6,584 nt of DNA from Candidatus Giovannonibacteria bacterium RIFCSPHIGHO2_02_43_16 (GTDB lineage: Bacteria; Patescibacteriota; Minisyncoccia; JACPKW01; UBA11713): NCBI GenBank assembly GCA_001778545.1, contig MFHJ01000005.1, forward strand, positions 1 to 6,584, given 5' to 3'. Shown one piece after another: positions 1 through 6,240 of this stretch. The notes beneath the pieces were generated by a model. The model had not been told where the DNA came from, did not search any database, and was given only the letters and a program-made list of their open reading frames with translations. The first letter of the stretch is position 1, and every line of letters begins with the position of its first letter. Both the position numbers and the translations under genes were made by a program.

Positions 1-1177
1 CATCACTATGATCATCCGCAGTAGTACACGAACCAATGGCTACCAAGTTGCCACCAACAACACTCATTTTGTAGTGGAATATATTGCCACTTAGTTCGTC
101 TGGATCTTGCCACCCTACTTCATCTACATGCACCATGCCCACGCTCAAAACTGAAGGACCATCAATAGTAACTTTCCACTGGACTGTTGGAATTGAAGAA
201 CCAGAACTTGAAACCGTATCCACTATATAAGTATAGGTTGTGCTTGCCACAACTGTGTTAGGGAGAGGGTTAAAAACAACAGGGTCAGGATTTATACCTC
301 CTCCATCAGTAGAATTTGAGATCCTCACGTCGCGTGGTGTCTCGCTTACCTCTGTCACCTCAACCCACAAATTGCAGCCGAAGATTTTGTGCTCGTTTTC
401 GATTGGTTGAACATAGTCGTCTGGATCAGCTGGGCCTTCCAATTCTGGACCATCATTTTCGTCCACGAACGTTGCCCAATCCTGCGCGCAGAAATTGCCG
501 AAGCACGGCACAGAAAGATCAATTATCCAATTGTCTTCTGTGTCTAGATCAGCTTTAGATAATCTTCCATTCGTATCATTCCAAACCAAAGTTCCAGGGG
601 TTAACGGCGGAATATCTGGACCCGGAGTAAACGGATTATCTGTTGTAGTCGCAATCGCAAACGGCTGGTGGAACGAGAAAGTCGTTTCATCGTTCACGAC
701 GTCTGTATCAGCTTCTTTCGAAATATATTCACAGAGCGAAGGGAGAAGATAGAAGTCGAGATCATCTGAATGAGGCGTTACATTACCTGGCCTATCCTGC
801 TCACAATCAATGTAAGAAGTGTACCCTTGGGTATCGCCTATCCCCACAACTACTACGTGACCTGTCCAAGTCGGGCCGACAAGAACCGTTCCGTCGCTCG
901 AAGTGACACCACACTTCGGTTTCTGGCGAATAAAGTACTCGACGTCATCAACGCGATCTTCTGTCAAAAACGAACTCGAAAGAGCCACACGGAGATTTTT
1001 TTCCAAGTGTTCCTGCGGAAAGACTGTTCCGAAGTCGAGAGCGGTGGCAGTAACCGCGAGCGCGTTTTCGATCTGCGCCGTCACATTGATCACGTGCGCT
1101 TCGAAGGCGGCAAACATCGGGAGCAAGGCAAGAGCGGTCCCCGCGGCCGCGATTCCTAATATAATTTTTTTCTTCAT
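1..1177 (-). CDS. Secreted Cys-containing surface protein, C-terminally cut by the window edge
   Basis: Translating the minus strand from the ATG at 1177 gives 392 uninterrupted codons to the left edge, so the C-terminus is missing. Residues 1-24 are a signal peptide (MKKK, then a hydrophobic stretch ending PMFAA). Next come AFEAHVINVTAQIEN (24-38) and LDFGTVFPQE (47-56), a start I recall as common in secreted Parcubacteria proteins and vaguely like TasA/CalY fibre proteins; that link is an inference. Cysteines at 89, 125, 149, 225, 230 and 268 all have counterparts in the neighbouring paralogue at 2654-1338, as do QKPKC, CAQDW and ENEHKIFGC, which suggests one disulfide-stabilised module. 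After about residue 275 the proteins differ: here a Ser/Thr-rich, beta-strand-like region follows (VRISNSTDGG, TYTYIVDTVSSSGSS, VQWKVTIDG), possibly Ig-like, instead of a VWA domain. The start has an AT-rich leader and no Shine-Dalgarno site. Specific function unknown. Confidence 0.85.
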   Translation of the reverse strand, partial: MKKKIILGIAAAGTALALLPMFAAFEAHVINVTAQIENALAVTATALDFGTVFPQEHLEKNLRVALSSSFLTEDRVDDVEYFIRQKPKCGVTSSDGTVLVGPTWTGHVVVVGIGDTQGYTSYIDCEQDRPGNVTPHSDDLDFYLLPSLCEYISKEADTDVVNDETTFSFHQPFAIATTTDNPFTPGPDIPPLTPGTLVWNDTNGRLSKADLDTEDNWIIDLSVPCFGNFCAQDWATFVDENDGPELEGPADPDDYVQPIENEHKIFGCNLWVEVTEVSETPRDVRISNSTDGGGINPDPVVFNPLPNTVVASTTYTYIVDTVSSSGSSIPTVQWKVTIDGPSVLSVGMVHVDEVGWQDPDELSGNIFHYKMSVVGGNLVAIGSCTTADDHSD

Positions 1178-1290
1178 TTTATTTATTATTGTTATTTATA
1201 ATTTTATCGACCTTGTTTTTATTGGCATTAAAGAGTTGTTGGTGGAGAACTATGCCGACTTGCATAACGCCCCACGCACAACCCTCTTCT

Positions 1291-1332
1291 GGCCAAGCCG
1301 CAATTTCCTTCTTTCGAAACTGCGGTCTGGCC
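1291..1332 (-). other. Long imperfect hairpin just after the VWA gene
   Basis: Two 12-base arms (1291-1302 and 1321-1332) are complementary at 10 of 12 positions plus one G-U pair, with an 18-base loop. The hairpin begins 5 bases past the stop of the VWA gene and lies within the 160-base gap before the next gene. No U-tract follows the stem, so it does not look like a standard intrinsic terminator; it may stabilise the upstream mRNA or act as an attenuator. The rest of the gap (1178-1290) is AT-rich near the downstream start, and no convincing promoter was found in it. Confidence 0.4.
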
Positions 1333-1337
1333 GGAAT

Positions 1338-2654
1338 TTAATCGCATTCCGCGATTTGAACCAGCGCTGCTTCCAAATTTGCGAAGTTCGCAACGGAGAA
1401 ATAATGCGCGAGATTGGTCGCGATATTATTTTTCAAGAATGTTTCCGTTGAAGCGATCACTCCCACTCCCAAAACGAATACCTCCGTCCCTGCAGCATCA
1501 GCGGCATTGGCGGCGGCAGTCGCCTGCGCTTGCGCGTTTGCGGACGGACTTGGAACGTTCGGCGCTCCATCGGTGATAATCACCATCACGTCCGGAGAAT
1601 CAATATCGGCGCGGTCATGCCCGTCGCCGGGATTGGCCAACTCGCCGTTCGCGAGATTTATGCCGCCGGCAAGATTCGTATTTCCTCCCGCAACCAGCGC
1701 ATTAATCGCGGCGTGCGCGGCGGCTTCATTATCGGTCAGATGCAAATTAAGCGTGGCATTGGTTGCAAAACTCGTCTGGCCGGTATGCACGCCGTTTAAG
1801 GTCGGGGCAAGCGCGGTTATAAACGAATTTGCCGCGTTTTTAAGCTGAGTAAGTTCCGTGGAATTAATCGAGCCCGAGCGGTCGAGGACAAGCATTAAAT
1901 CAATCTTCCCTTTGCATCTGACGGTTGGGGGCTTGCCCGTGACAAGCACGCGGATATCGCAGCCGAAAAGCTTATGCTCGTTTTCGGCCGGCTGGACGAA
2001 ATCATCCGGATTCGCCTGTGGGTTTATGATGTGCACGAAACTTTCCCAATCCTGCGCGCATTGGCCGAAAAAGCACGGCACCTTTAGGTCTACGTTCCAA
2101 GTATCCAAAAGATCGCCGATAGTATCCTGGAGTTCTCCCTTTACTTCCGTCGAGGATGCCACAGTAGGCGTCCAGGCGTTTACATCTATAACCCCGTGAA
2201 ACGCGGGAATGCCGGGCTCGTCGTTTTCATTCTGACTGTCGGGATCGTCGGTTATCTCGTTTTTGGAAAGATAGGGGCAGAGAATCGGCAAAAATTGATG
2301 CTCCCTGCCGGTGCAGTGATAATTCCCTTCCTCATCTTCAAAAACCTCGCTGAATTCCGGAGTCGTCGTGCTTCCGTTCCAGCATTTTGGCTGTTGTAAA
2401 ACAGAATATTGAAGCAGGTCGAATTCGGGATTATTAATGAATGACTGCGAAAGGGCGATATCGAATGTCTTATCTAATTTTTCCTGTGGGAAAACCGTGC
2501 CGAAATCAATGTCGTCGCCTACGATGATGCATTCAACGCCGTTTTCAATCTGCGCCGTGACGTTGATCACGTGCGCTTCAAAGGCGGAGAGCAGAGGAAT
2601 TGAAATGAGGGCGATGCCGATGGCGGCTATTCCGGAAAAAAGTTTTTTACCCAT
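1338..2654 (-). CDS. Secreted protein with Cys-containing N-terminal module and VWA domain
   Basis: This is a 438-residue protein read from ATG at 2654; a longer reading from a TTG at 2681 would put nine extra residues ahead of an ordinary signal peptide and is less likely. Residues 1-23 are the signal peptide (MGKK plus hydrophobic core). Residues 24-240 form the same module as the paralogue at 1177-1 (AFEAHVINVTAQIEN, DFGTVFPQE, CFFGQCAQDW, ENEHKLFGC), with matching Cys at 42 or 91, 114, 126, 194, 199 and 232. Residues 250-435 are a von Willebrand factor A domain: IDLMLVLDRSGS opens it, and the metal-ion-dependent adhesion site is complete, with D258-x-S260-x-S262, T326 in GGNTNLAGGI and D362 in IITDGAP. 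Such domains bind ligands through a divalent metal, so extracellular adhesion or matrix binding is likely. No membrane anchor or sorting motif is seen; it ends EC-D shortly after the domain. The partner is unknown. Confidence 0.92.
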   Translation of the reverse strand: MGKKLFSGIAAIGIALISIPLLSAFEAHVINVTAQIENGVECIIVGDDIDFGTVFPQEKLDKTFDIALSQSFINNPEFDLLQYSVLQQPKCWNGSTTTPEFSEVFEDEEGNYHCTGREHQFLPILCPYLSKNEITDDPDSQNENDEPGIPAFHGVIDVNAWTPTVASSTEVKGELQDTIGDLLDTWNVDLKVPCFFGQCAQDWESFVHIINPQANPDDFVQPAENEHKLFGCDIRVLVTGKPPTVRCKGKIDLMLVLDRSGSINSTELTQLKNAANSFITALAPTLNGVHTGQTSFATNATLNLHLTDNEAAAHAAINALVAGGNTNLAGGINLANGELANPGDGHDRADIDSPDVMVIITDGAPNVPSPSANAQAQATAAANAADAAGTEVFVLGVGVIASTETFLKNNIATNLAHYFSVANFANLEAALVQIAECD

Positions 2655-2727
2655 GAAGTTTATTAAATAAAAAACCGCCAATAAACTACAGCGATTCCCC
2701 AGTCACCGTTAAACTATCTATCCTAAA

Positions 2728-2756
2728 ATTTTACGCCCTTCCCAAAAAGCAGGCAA
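2728..2756 (-). promoter_or_regulatory. Candidate sigma70-type promoter for the VWA gene
   Basis: On the minus strand TTGCCT (2756-2751) and TAAAAT (2733-2728) are separated by exactly 17 bases; TAAAAT matches the -10 consensus at 5 of 6 positions. Transcription would start near 2721 and give a leader of about 67 bases. It lies in the 155-base gap between the nucleotidyltransferase gene and the VWA gene, so it fits an independent start for the surface genes. The leader has no clear Shine-Dalgarno site. An AT-rich inverted repeat (2658-2664 with 2680-2686) sits just before the ATG. Confidence 0.45.
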
Positions 2757-2809
2757 TACGAAACTCTGCGAAAATCTTAGGAAAGTGTGATCTAAGTGTT
2801 GATAAGTTG

Positions 2810-3421
2810 TTAGGATTTGACCGTTTTCTCAAGAAATTTCTCCACTGTCGTTCTGGAAACATCTTGGCCGCCTCTAAAAGCGACATTTTCATCCACGACA
2901 TCTTTAAAATATACTAGGCTTTTCAGGACAAGATTTTGGTCCAAATCCGGCATTTTTCTGAAAAGACTCGCGAACAAATTTCTTAACGGCTTTTGTCTAA
3001 TTATAAAATACAAATCTACGTAATCCTTCCACGTCGCTCGAGAAACTATCGCGGAAAATTTCATGCATGCGATATCCTCTATCGAGGCAATTTTTATATT
3101 TTCTTCGTCAATTGCCGGATTTAACAGTACGTATGGATATCTTAAAAAGCTAAGTTTTACTTCGCCGTCAATTATCACGGCGAGCGAATCTTTTTCTTCA
3201 AGAGTTTTCACGATTTTCAGGCCTTTAAATATATCTAGCAGTTCGCTGTGAAAAGAAGCGGTATCAAAATGATCCGCCGTAAAAAAATCAAAATCTACGC
3301 TGTCGCGGTGTCCGATTTGCAGAGCCAATCCGGTTCCGCCCGCTAAATAAAACCGTTCCTTAAATAATTTGAATCGCGGCAAGAGACTAACCCTTTTTTC
3401 TCCAAGAATATCGTAATGCAT
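2810..3421 (-). CDS. AbiEii/AbiGii-type nucleotidyltransferase, probable toxin
   Basis: This is a 203-residue cytoplasmic protein with no signal peptide. It shows the minimal nucleotidyltransferase signature of the AbiEii/AbiGii toxin family (PF08843 type): LAGGTGLAL at 26-34, then GHRDSVDFDFF at 37-47, with D43 and D45 as expected metal-binding acidic residues. Further family-like blocks are VKLSFLRYPY (88-97), IASIEDIACMKFSAI (111-125) and KDYVDLYFI (132-140). The third catalytic carboxylate is not obvious in the KLSFLRYP strand. Family members are toxins of type IV-like or nucleotide-transferring toxin-antitoxin and abortive-infection systems; AbiE and related enzymes are known to transfer nucleotides, in some cases to tRNA. 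The start lies 2 bases after the stop of the 91-residue gene, implying translational coupling. The target here cannot be told from sequence, and a housekeeping nucleotidyltransferase role cannot be excluded. Confidence 0.9.
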   Translation of the reverse strand: MHYDILGEKRVSLLPRFKLFKERFYLAGGTGLALQIGHRDSVDFDFFTADHFDTASFHSELLDIFKGLKIVKTLEEKDSLAVIIDGEVKLSFLRYPYVLLNPAIDEENIKIASIEDIACMKFSAIVSRATWKDYVDLYFIIRQKPLRNLFASLFRKMPDLDQNLVLKSLVYFKDVVDENVAFRGGQDVSRTTVEKFLEKTVKS

Positions 3422-3423
3422 GG

Positions 3424-3699
3424 TTATAAAACCTGCCGGGTTATATTGCCCTCATTAGCGTCCAAAAATAGCGCCCAAAAATGAAGAGACCTCTTATTCC
3501 ATTCGCCGGGCAAAGGATTTTCTACTGCCTCGATGATATCTTTTTTTTCAAAAACGGAAAAAAGCCAATCAGTCGCTTCTTTAGTCCCAAGGTTCAAGAC
3601 ATTTGTTATTATTCTTTTTTTATCCTTTTCTAGATCAAGTTTTGAGACGTCGTAGGACCAAAGAAATGGGCGGATCTGCTTTGGAATATCCACTTTCAT
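3424..3699 (-). CDS. Small DUF6922-like protein, probable antitoxin
   Basis: This is a 91-residue soluble protein containing PFLWSYDVSKLDLEKDKKRI (11-30), ITNVLNLGTKEATDWLF (31-47) and NPLPGEWNKRSLHFW (61-75). From memory this matches small proteins annotated DUF6922, which often sit directly ahead of AbiEii-like nucleotidyltransferase genes; no search was run. The first-gene position, the 2-base gap to the next gene and a dedicated promoter with start-codon-proximal -10 box are the usual plan of an antitoxin-toxin pair, so the antitoxin role is an inference from context. No clear helix-turn-helix could be picked out by eye, and it is unlike the winged-helix AbiEi antitoxin in length, so whether it represses its own promoter is open. 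Nearby coding sequence is AT-rich: 37% G+C for 3541-3600 by count, against 72% for 5521-5580 in the large surface gene. Confidence 0.85.
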   Translation of the reverse strand: MKVDIPKQIRPFLWSYDVSKLDLEKDKKRIITNVLNLGTKEATDWLFSVFEKKDIIEAVENPLPGEWNKRSLHFWALFLDANEGNITRQVL

Positions 3700-3705
3700 G
3701 TTTAA

Positions 3706-3734
3706 AGAATAGCATATTTTTGCCTAAAATTCAA
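3706..3734 (-). promoter_or_regulatory. Near-consensus promoter of the toxin-antitoxin pair, predicting a leaderless mRNA
   Basis: On the minus strand TTGAAT (3734-3729) and TATTCT (3711-3706) are spaced by exactly 17 bases. Only 6 bases (3705-3700) separate the -10 box from the ATG at 3699, so the usual start point would fall on or next to the A of the start codon and the mRNA would have little or no leader. The promoter fits entirely in the 42-base gap after the large surface protein gene, which lets the cassette be expressed apart from the upstream genes. Confidence 0.65.
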
Positions 3735-3741
3735 CCTGTTC

Positions 3742-6240
3742 CTATCCGTAGAATTTCAAGAACAACGCGGCGAGGACGCCCGCGGCGGTTGTGGCGAGCC
3801 ATTGCCAAATCCATTTGAAGTTCAGAAACGCGAGCGCCAAGAGATTTTTAAATACCGGCGTCCGAGGAGGTTCTTCGGCAAATTGGGCATCTTCAGTTTT
3901 TTTCTCGTTGGGATTCGCGATGTAATCGGAAATCAGGGACGCGGCTTCCGCTATTTCGCGCTCGACGGAGACGGGTTCCTGGCTTGCCGATTCTTCCGCT
4001 GGCAGTTCGTACGGTAGTCCTTCGACAAGCTCAGGATCTTCGAGCGGTTCCGCGGGGAATATCTCGAGGAAATTTTCCGCCGAGACAAGATATCTATCAA
4101 CGCCTAGTTCATCCTTCGCGCTGAACTTCGCGACATTTTTGTAAATTCCCGGCTTGGCGTTCGGGGAAATTTGGAGCGTGTAGGTGATTGTTATCAGCTC
4201 CCCGTCCAAAACCGTATCAAGCGGCCATTCGCGCGCGTCAACCGGCTCCGTGCCGGTCGCGTAATAAAGCTTATCGGCAACTTTCGATTCGTATCCGAGC
4301 CCCCCTCCGTCGTTTTTCAAAATAATTTTATAGCCGACCGATTCCCCGGCCTTCGCTCTCCCGCTTGTCGCGCCGTTGATTTTTGAGATTTTAAAATCAG
4401 GCAGAGCGCTCGCTGAAAAATTCAGCTCGCGCTTGCGGTTGATAAGAATTGTCGTTCTCTCGGTATTGTCCTCGCTCCTGGCGTCCTCCTCGAAGGAGCC
4501 CGCGGTCGCGGTGTTTGCGAGAAAAGTCGCGCCCGCCGGCAGATTATCTTTAATTTCCACTTCATACGAAATGACGCGCGCCTCGCCCGGTTTCAAAGTT
4601 CCTAAATTCCATTCCGCTCCGTGATCCGTTCTGTTGCCGCCGTTTAAAGAAACTGGATTAAGATGCCTCTCGTCAAAATCGTCGTGCAGAAGAATATTTG
4701 TCGCGTCGGTATCGCCGTTATTCAAAACAGTTAAGGTATAAGTAATCCGGTCGCCCGGGACCGCCTCTTTCGGAATTTCCGAAACGCTCTCGCCGACCCA
4801 AAGATCCGGCCGCCCAAAGGCGATGTTCCCATTCCAATTTCCAAAAACATTCACGAGCGCCAAAATCCAGTTGCGTCCGAAGATGTTAGTGTTAACAATG
4901 TTCACCACGTTCGCCGCGGAATTCGCGTTTCCGGTTGTTATTATCCCGCCCACGCCGTTTCCGCTCGCCCTATTATCTCCTGTCAGCGCCAAGACGCGCA
5001 CGTTATTGCGGATACCCGCAAGATTTGAATTATTTATATCAGTCGAATTGCCCGCGCTCGAAGATCCTGAGCTTGCCGAAGGACCTCCAAAACCGCCTGC
5101 CGAGGAATCCCCCATCAAAACCAGTCCTCCGTCGCTCTCTATCCACGAAAATCCTTCGGGGGCAGAAAAAACGTTCCCGGTCCAGTCACCGAAAAAGCGG
5201 AAAGCGATCATCACCGAATCGGAGCCGAAGATATTGGTATTTACCTGATTGAGGGTGTTCGCGACCGCGTTCGCGTTTCCCGTGACGACAAGCCCGTTTG
5301 CGTTTCCATTCGCCTCATTCCCGCCAGTCTCGGCCTCGCCCGAGATATTATTTTCTATCGAAGCGTCGCTATTGTTATTAACGCTCACGCTCCCCGCTCC
5401 CGAACAGCAATTTGGAAAAAGATATTTAGAAGGCAAAACCAAGTCCCCGTTCCACGACCCGAAATTATTCATTACCAAAAGAAGATAATTCGATCCGACC
5501 ACGTTGGTATTCACAACGTTGAAAACATTCGCGGCCGCGTTGGCGTCCCCGGTCGCGATGACGCCCGCGCCGGCGTTTCCGGAAGCGGAATTCCCGCCGG
5601 TTTGCGCCCGCACGACGGCATCGTTATGTATTGAGGCCGTGTTTTGATTATTCACCGAGAGATCCCCGGAAAAAATATCGCAATCCGGGCAGGTTGAGTT
5701 TAAAAATAGCGAATTCCTGAAATCGAGGTCGCCGAATAGAGAAGAAAAGATATTCAAAAAAGCGATAAATCCGTCTGAACCGGTGAAAGTGCTATTGACT
5801 ATATTTATTATATTCGCCGAGGCGTTGGCGTCCCCAGTCGCGATAACGGCGGAGCCGGAATTGTTGTCCGCGCTGTTTTCCCCGGTGGCCGCGGTTGAAG
5901 TTGCCTCCGTTGCTATCTCCGCCGTATTATTATTTTCCACTCCGACCCTTTCGGACGTCGGAGCTGCTTCCTCCGAGGAGGCCGAGCCTCCACTTGGAGG
6001 CTCGGCCTCCAAGTTCCCAACGCTTGTCTCGCTCGTATTAACAGTATTTTCCACCGTCACATCAGACTGCGCGTCGCCGGTCGCGATAACAGTTTCCTCA
6101 ATCTGCGCGAAAGCCGCGTTCAAAAAGAGAACGCCCAAGACCAGCGCTAAGAACGCGATTTTTTTACCAAAACTTAAACCGCTTGAATAACCGCCTGAAA
6201 AAGTTTTTGAAAAATTTATTATCTTGATTTTGCTCGACAT
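3742..6240 (-). CDS. Large Asn-rich repeat surface protein with DUF11 domains and C-terminal membrane anchor
   Basis: This is an 832-residue protein. A long N-region (1-27) precedes a signal peptide core at 28-42 with probable cleavage after AFA (43-45). TG(D/N)A repeat starts lie at T54 (degenerate), T135, T230, T320 and T436. Each full unit runs TGDANAxANVxNxVNTNxxGS, then a hydrophobic stretch ending FGxWxGN, then SVNNNxxAxIxNN and an A-x-TGGNxAxGN block. Two DUF11-like beta domains follow: 484-600 (VPGDRITYTLTVLNNGDTDATN) and 612-728 (AGESVGYKIILKNDGG). Residues 730-795 are an acidic linker and 799-828 a Trp-containing membrane segment ending KFYG. No LPXTG motif is seen. The plan suggests an extended extracellular stalk held in the membrane, perhaps a beta-solenoid; that fold is an inference. 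No alternative ATG, GTG or TTG was seen between M1 and the signal core, so the 77-base overlap with the preceding gene appears real. Exact role unknown. Confidence 0.93.
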   Translation of the reverse strand: MSSKIKIINFSKTFSGGYSSGLSFGKKIAFLALVLGVLFLNAAFAQIEETVIATGDAQSDVTVENTVNTSETSVGNLEAEPPSGGSASSEEAAPTSERVGVENNNTAEIATEATSTAATGENSADNNSGSAVIATGDANASANIINIVNSTFTGSDGFIAFLNIFSSLFGDLDFRNSLFLNSTCPDCDIFSGDLSVNNQNTASIHNDAVVRAQTGGNSASGNAGAGVIATGDANAAANVFNVVNTNVVGSNYLLLVMNNFGSWNGDLVLPSKYLFPNCCSGAGSVSVNNNSDASIENNISGEAETGGNEANGNANGLVVTGNANAVANTLNQVNTNIFGSDSVMIAFRFFGDWTGNVFSAPEGFSWIESDGGLVLMGDSSAGGFGGPSASSGSSSAGNSTDINNSNLAGIRNNVRVLALTGDNRASGNGVGGIITTGNANSAANVVNIVNTNIFGRNWILALVNVFGNWNGNIAFGRPDLWVGESVSEIPKEAVPGDRITYTLTVLNNGDTDATNILLHDDFDERHLNPVSLNGGNRTDHGAEWNLGTLKPGEARVISYEVEIKDNLPAGATFLANTATAGSFEEDARSEDNTERTTILINRKRELNFSASALPDFKISKINGATSGRAKAGESVGYKIILKNDGGGLGYESKVADKLYYATGTEPVDAREWPLDTVLDGELITITYTLQISPNAKPGIYKNVAKFSAKDELGVDRYLVSAENFLEIFPAEPLEDPELVEGLPYELPAEESASQEPVSVEREIAEAASLISDYIANPNEKKTEDAQFAEEPPRTPVFKNLLALAFLNFKWIWQWLATTAAGVLAALFLKFYG
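4017..4046. repeat. 30-base interspersed repeat, copy 1
   Basis: The stretch contains CCTTCGACAAGCTCAGGA and is the reverse complement of 5055-5084 with one mismatch (29 of 30). In the reading frame of the large surface protein it encodes residues 732-742, PLEDPELVEGL, in the acidic linker before the membrane anchor. The core resembles a short repeat I recall seeing scattered through many environmental bacterial genomes. Confidence 0.85.
4057..4791 (-). other. Two DUF11-like beta domains within the large surface protein
   Basis: Codons 484-728 hold two consecutive units of the DUF11 conserved-repeat type. The first shows VPGDRITYTLTVLNNGDTDA and a LKPGEARVISYEV strand; the second shows AGESVGYKIILKNDGG and a GELITITYTLQI strand. 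Such domains are seen in secreted stalk proteins and are thought to be Ig-like spacers. Confidence 0.8.
5055..5084. repeat. 30-base interspersed repeat, copy 2 (opposite orientation)
   Basis: This is the reverse complement of 4017-4046 with 29 of 30 bases matching. Because it lies in the opposite orientation, it is read as residues 386-396, GPSASSGSSSA, a flexible Gly/Ser linker inside the third repeat interval, and not as the acidic PELVEG-type peptide of copy 1. Confidence 0.85.
5977..6010. repeat. 34-base perfect palindrome inside the large surface protein gene
   Basis: Two perfect 15-base arms (GGAGGCCGAGCCTCC and its complement) flank the 4-base loop ACTT. Each arm is itself a smaller inverted repeat (GGAGGC, spacer, GCCTCC). 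It is translated as residues 77-88, LEAEPPSGGSAS, between the degenerate first repeat and the next unit, and keeps the frame open. Confidence 0.9.

Larger units (their letters stand above)
4801..6093 (-). repeat. Region encoding the tandem Asn-rich TG(D/N)ANA protein repeats
   Basis: Codons 50-480 of the large surface protein encode repeats whose TG dipeptides are spaced 81, 95, 90 and 116 residues apart. The 116-residue interval is the one that contains the 30-base interspersed repeat at 5055-5084. Conserved features are TG(D/N)AN, VNTN, FG-W-GN, and TGGN or TGDN. The first unit is degenerate and the last one passes into the first DUF11-like domain. Confidence 0.85.

Noticed and set aside
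1178..1225. Promoter for the partial gene at the left edge (GATAAA or TATAAA boxes)
   Set aside because: The -10-like words are expected in such AT-rich sequence and no -35 match at suitable spacing was found.
903..1451. Plus-strand open frame of 182 codons
   Set aside because: It lies across the start of one clear minus-strand gene and the end of another, has no family motif, and mirrors their codon pattern.
2655..2681. Nine-residue extension of the VWA protein from a TTG
   Set aside because: The ATG at 2654 directly precedes GKK and the hydrophobic core, a standard signal peptide start.
2771..2795. Possible terminator after the nucleotidyltransferase gene (CTTAG with CTAAG)
   Set aside because: The stem is only 5 pairs with an 11-base loop and no U-tract.
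4823..5248. Plus-strand open frame of 141 codons, and similar ones at 1414-1848 and 5783-6190
   Set aside because: They are antisense to strongly patterned repeat or VWA coding sequence, have low-complexity translations and no start signals.
4801..6093. CRISPR-like or DNA-level tandem array
   Set aside because: The repetition is at the protein level, with diverged codons and unequal spacing of 81 to 116 residues.
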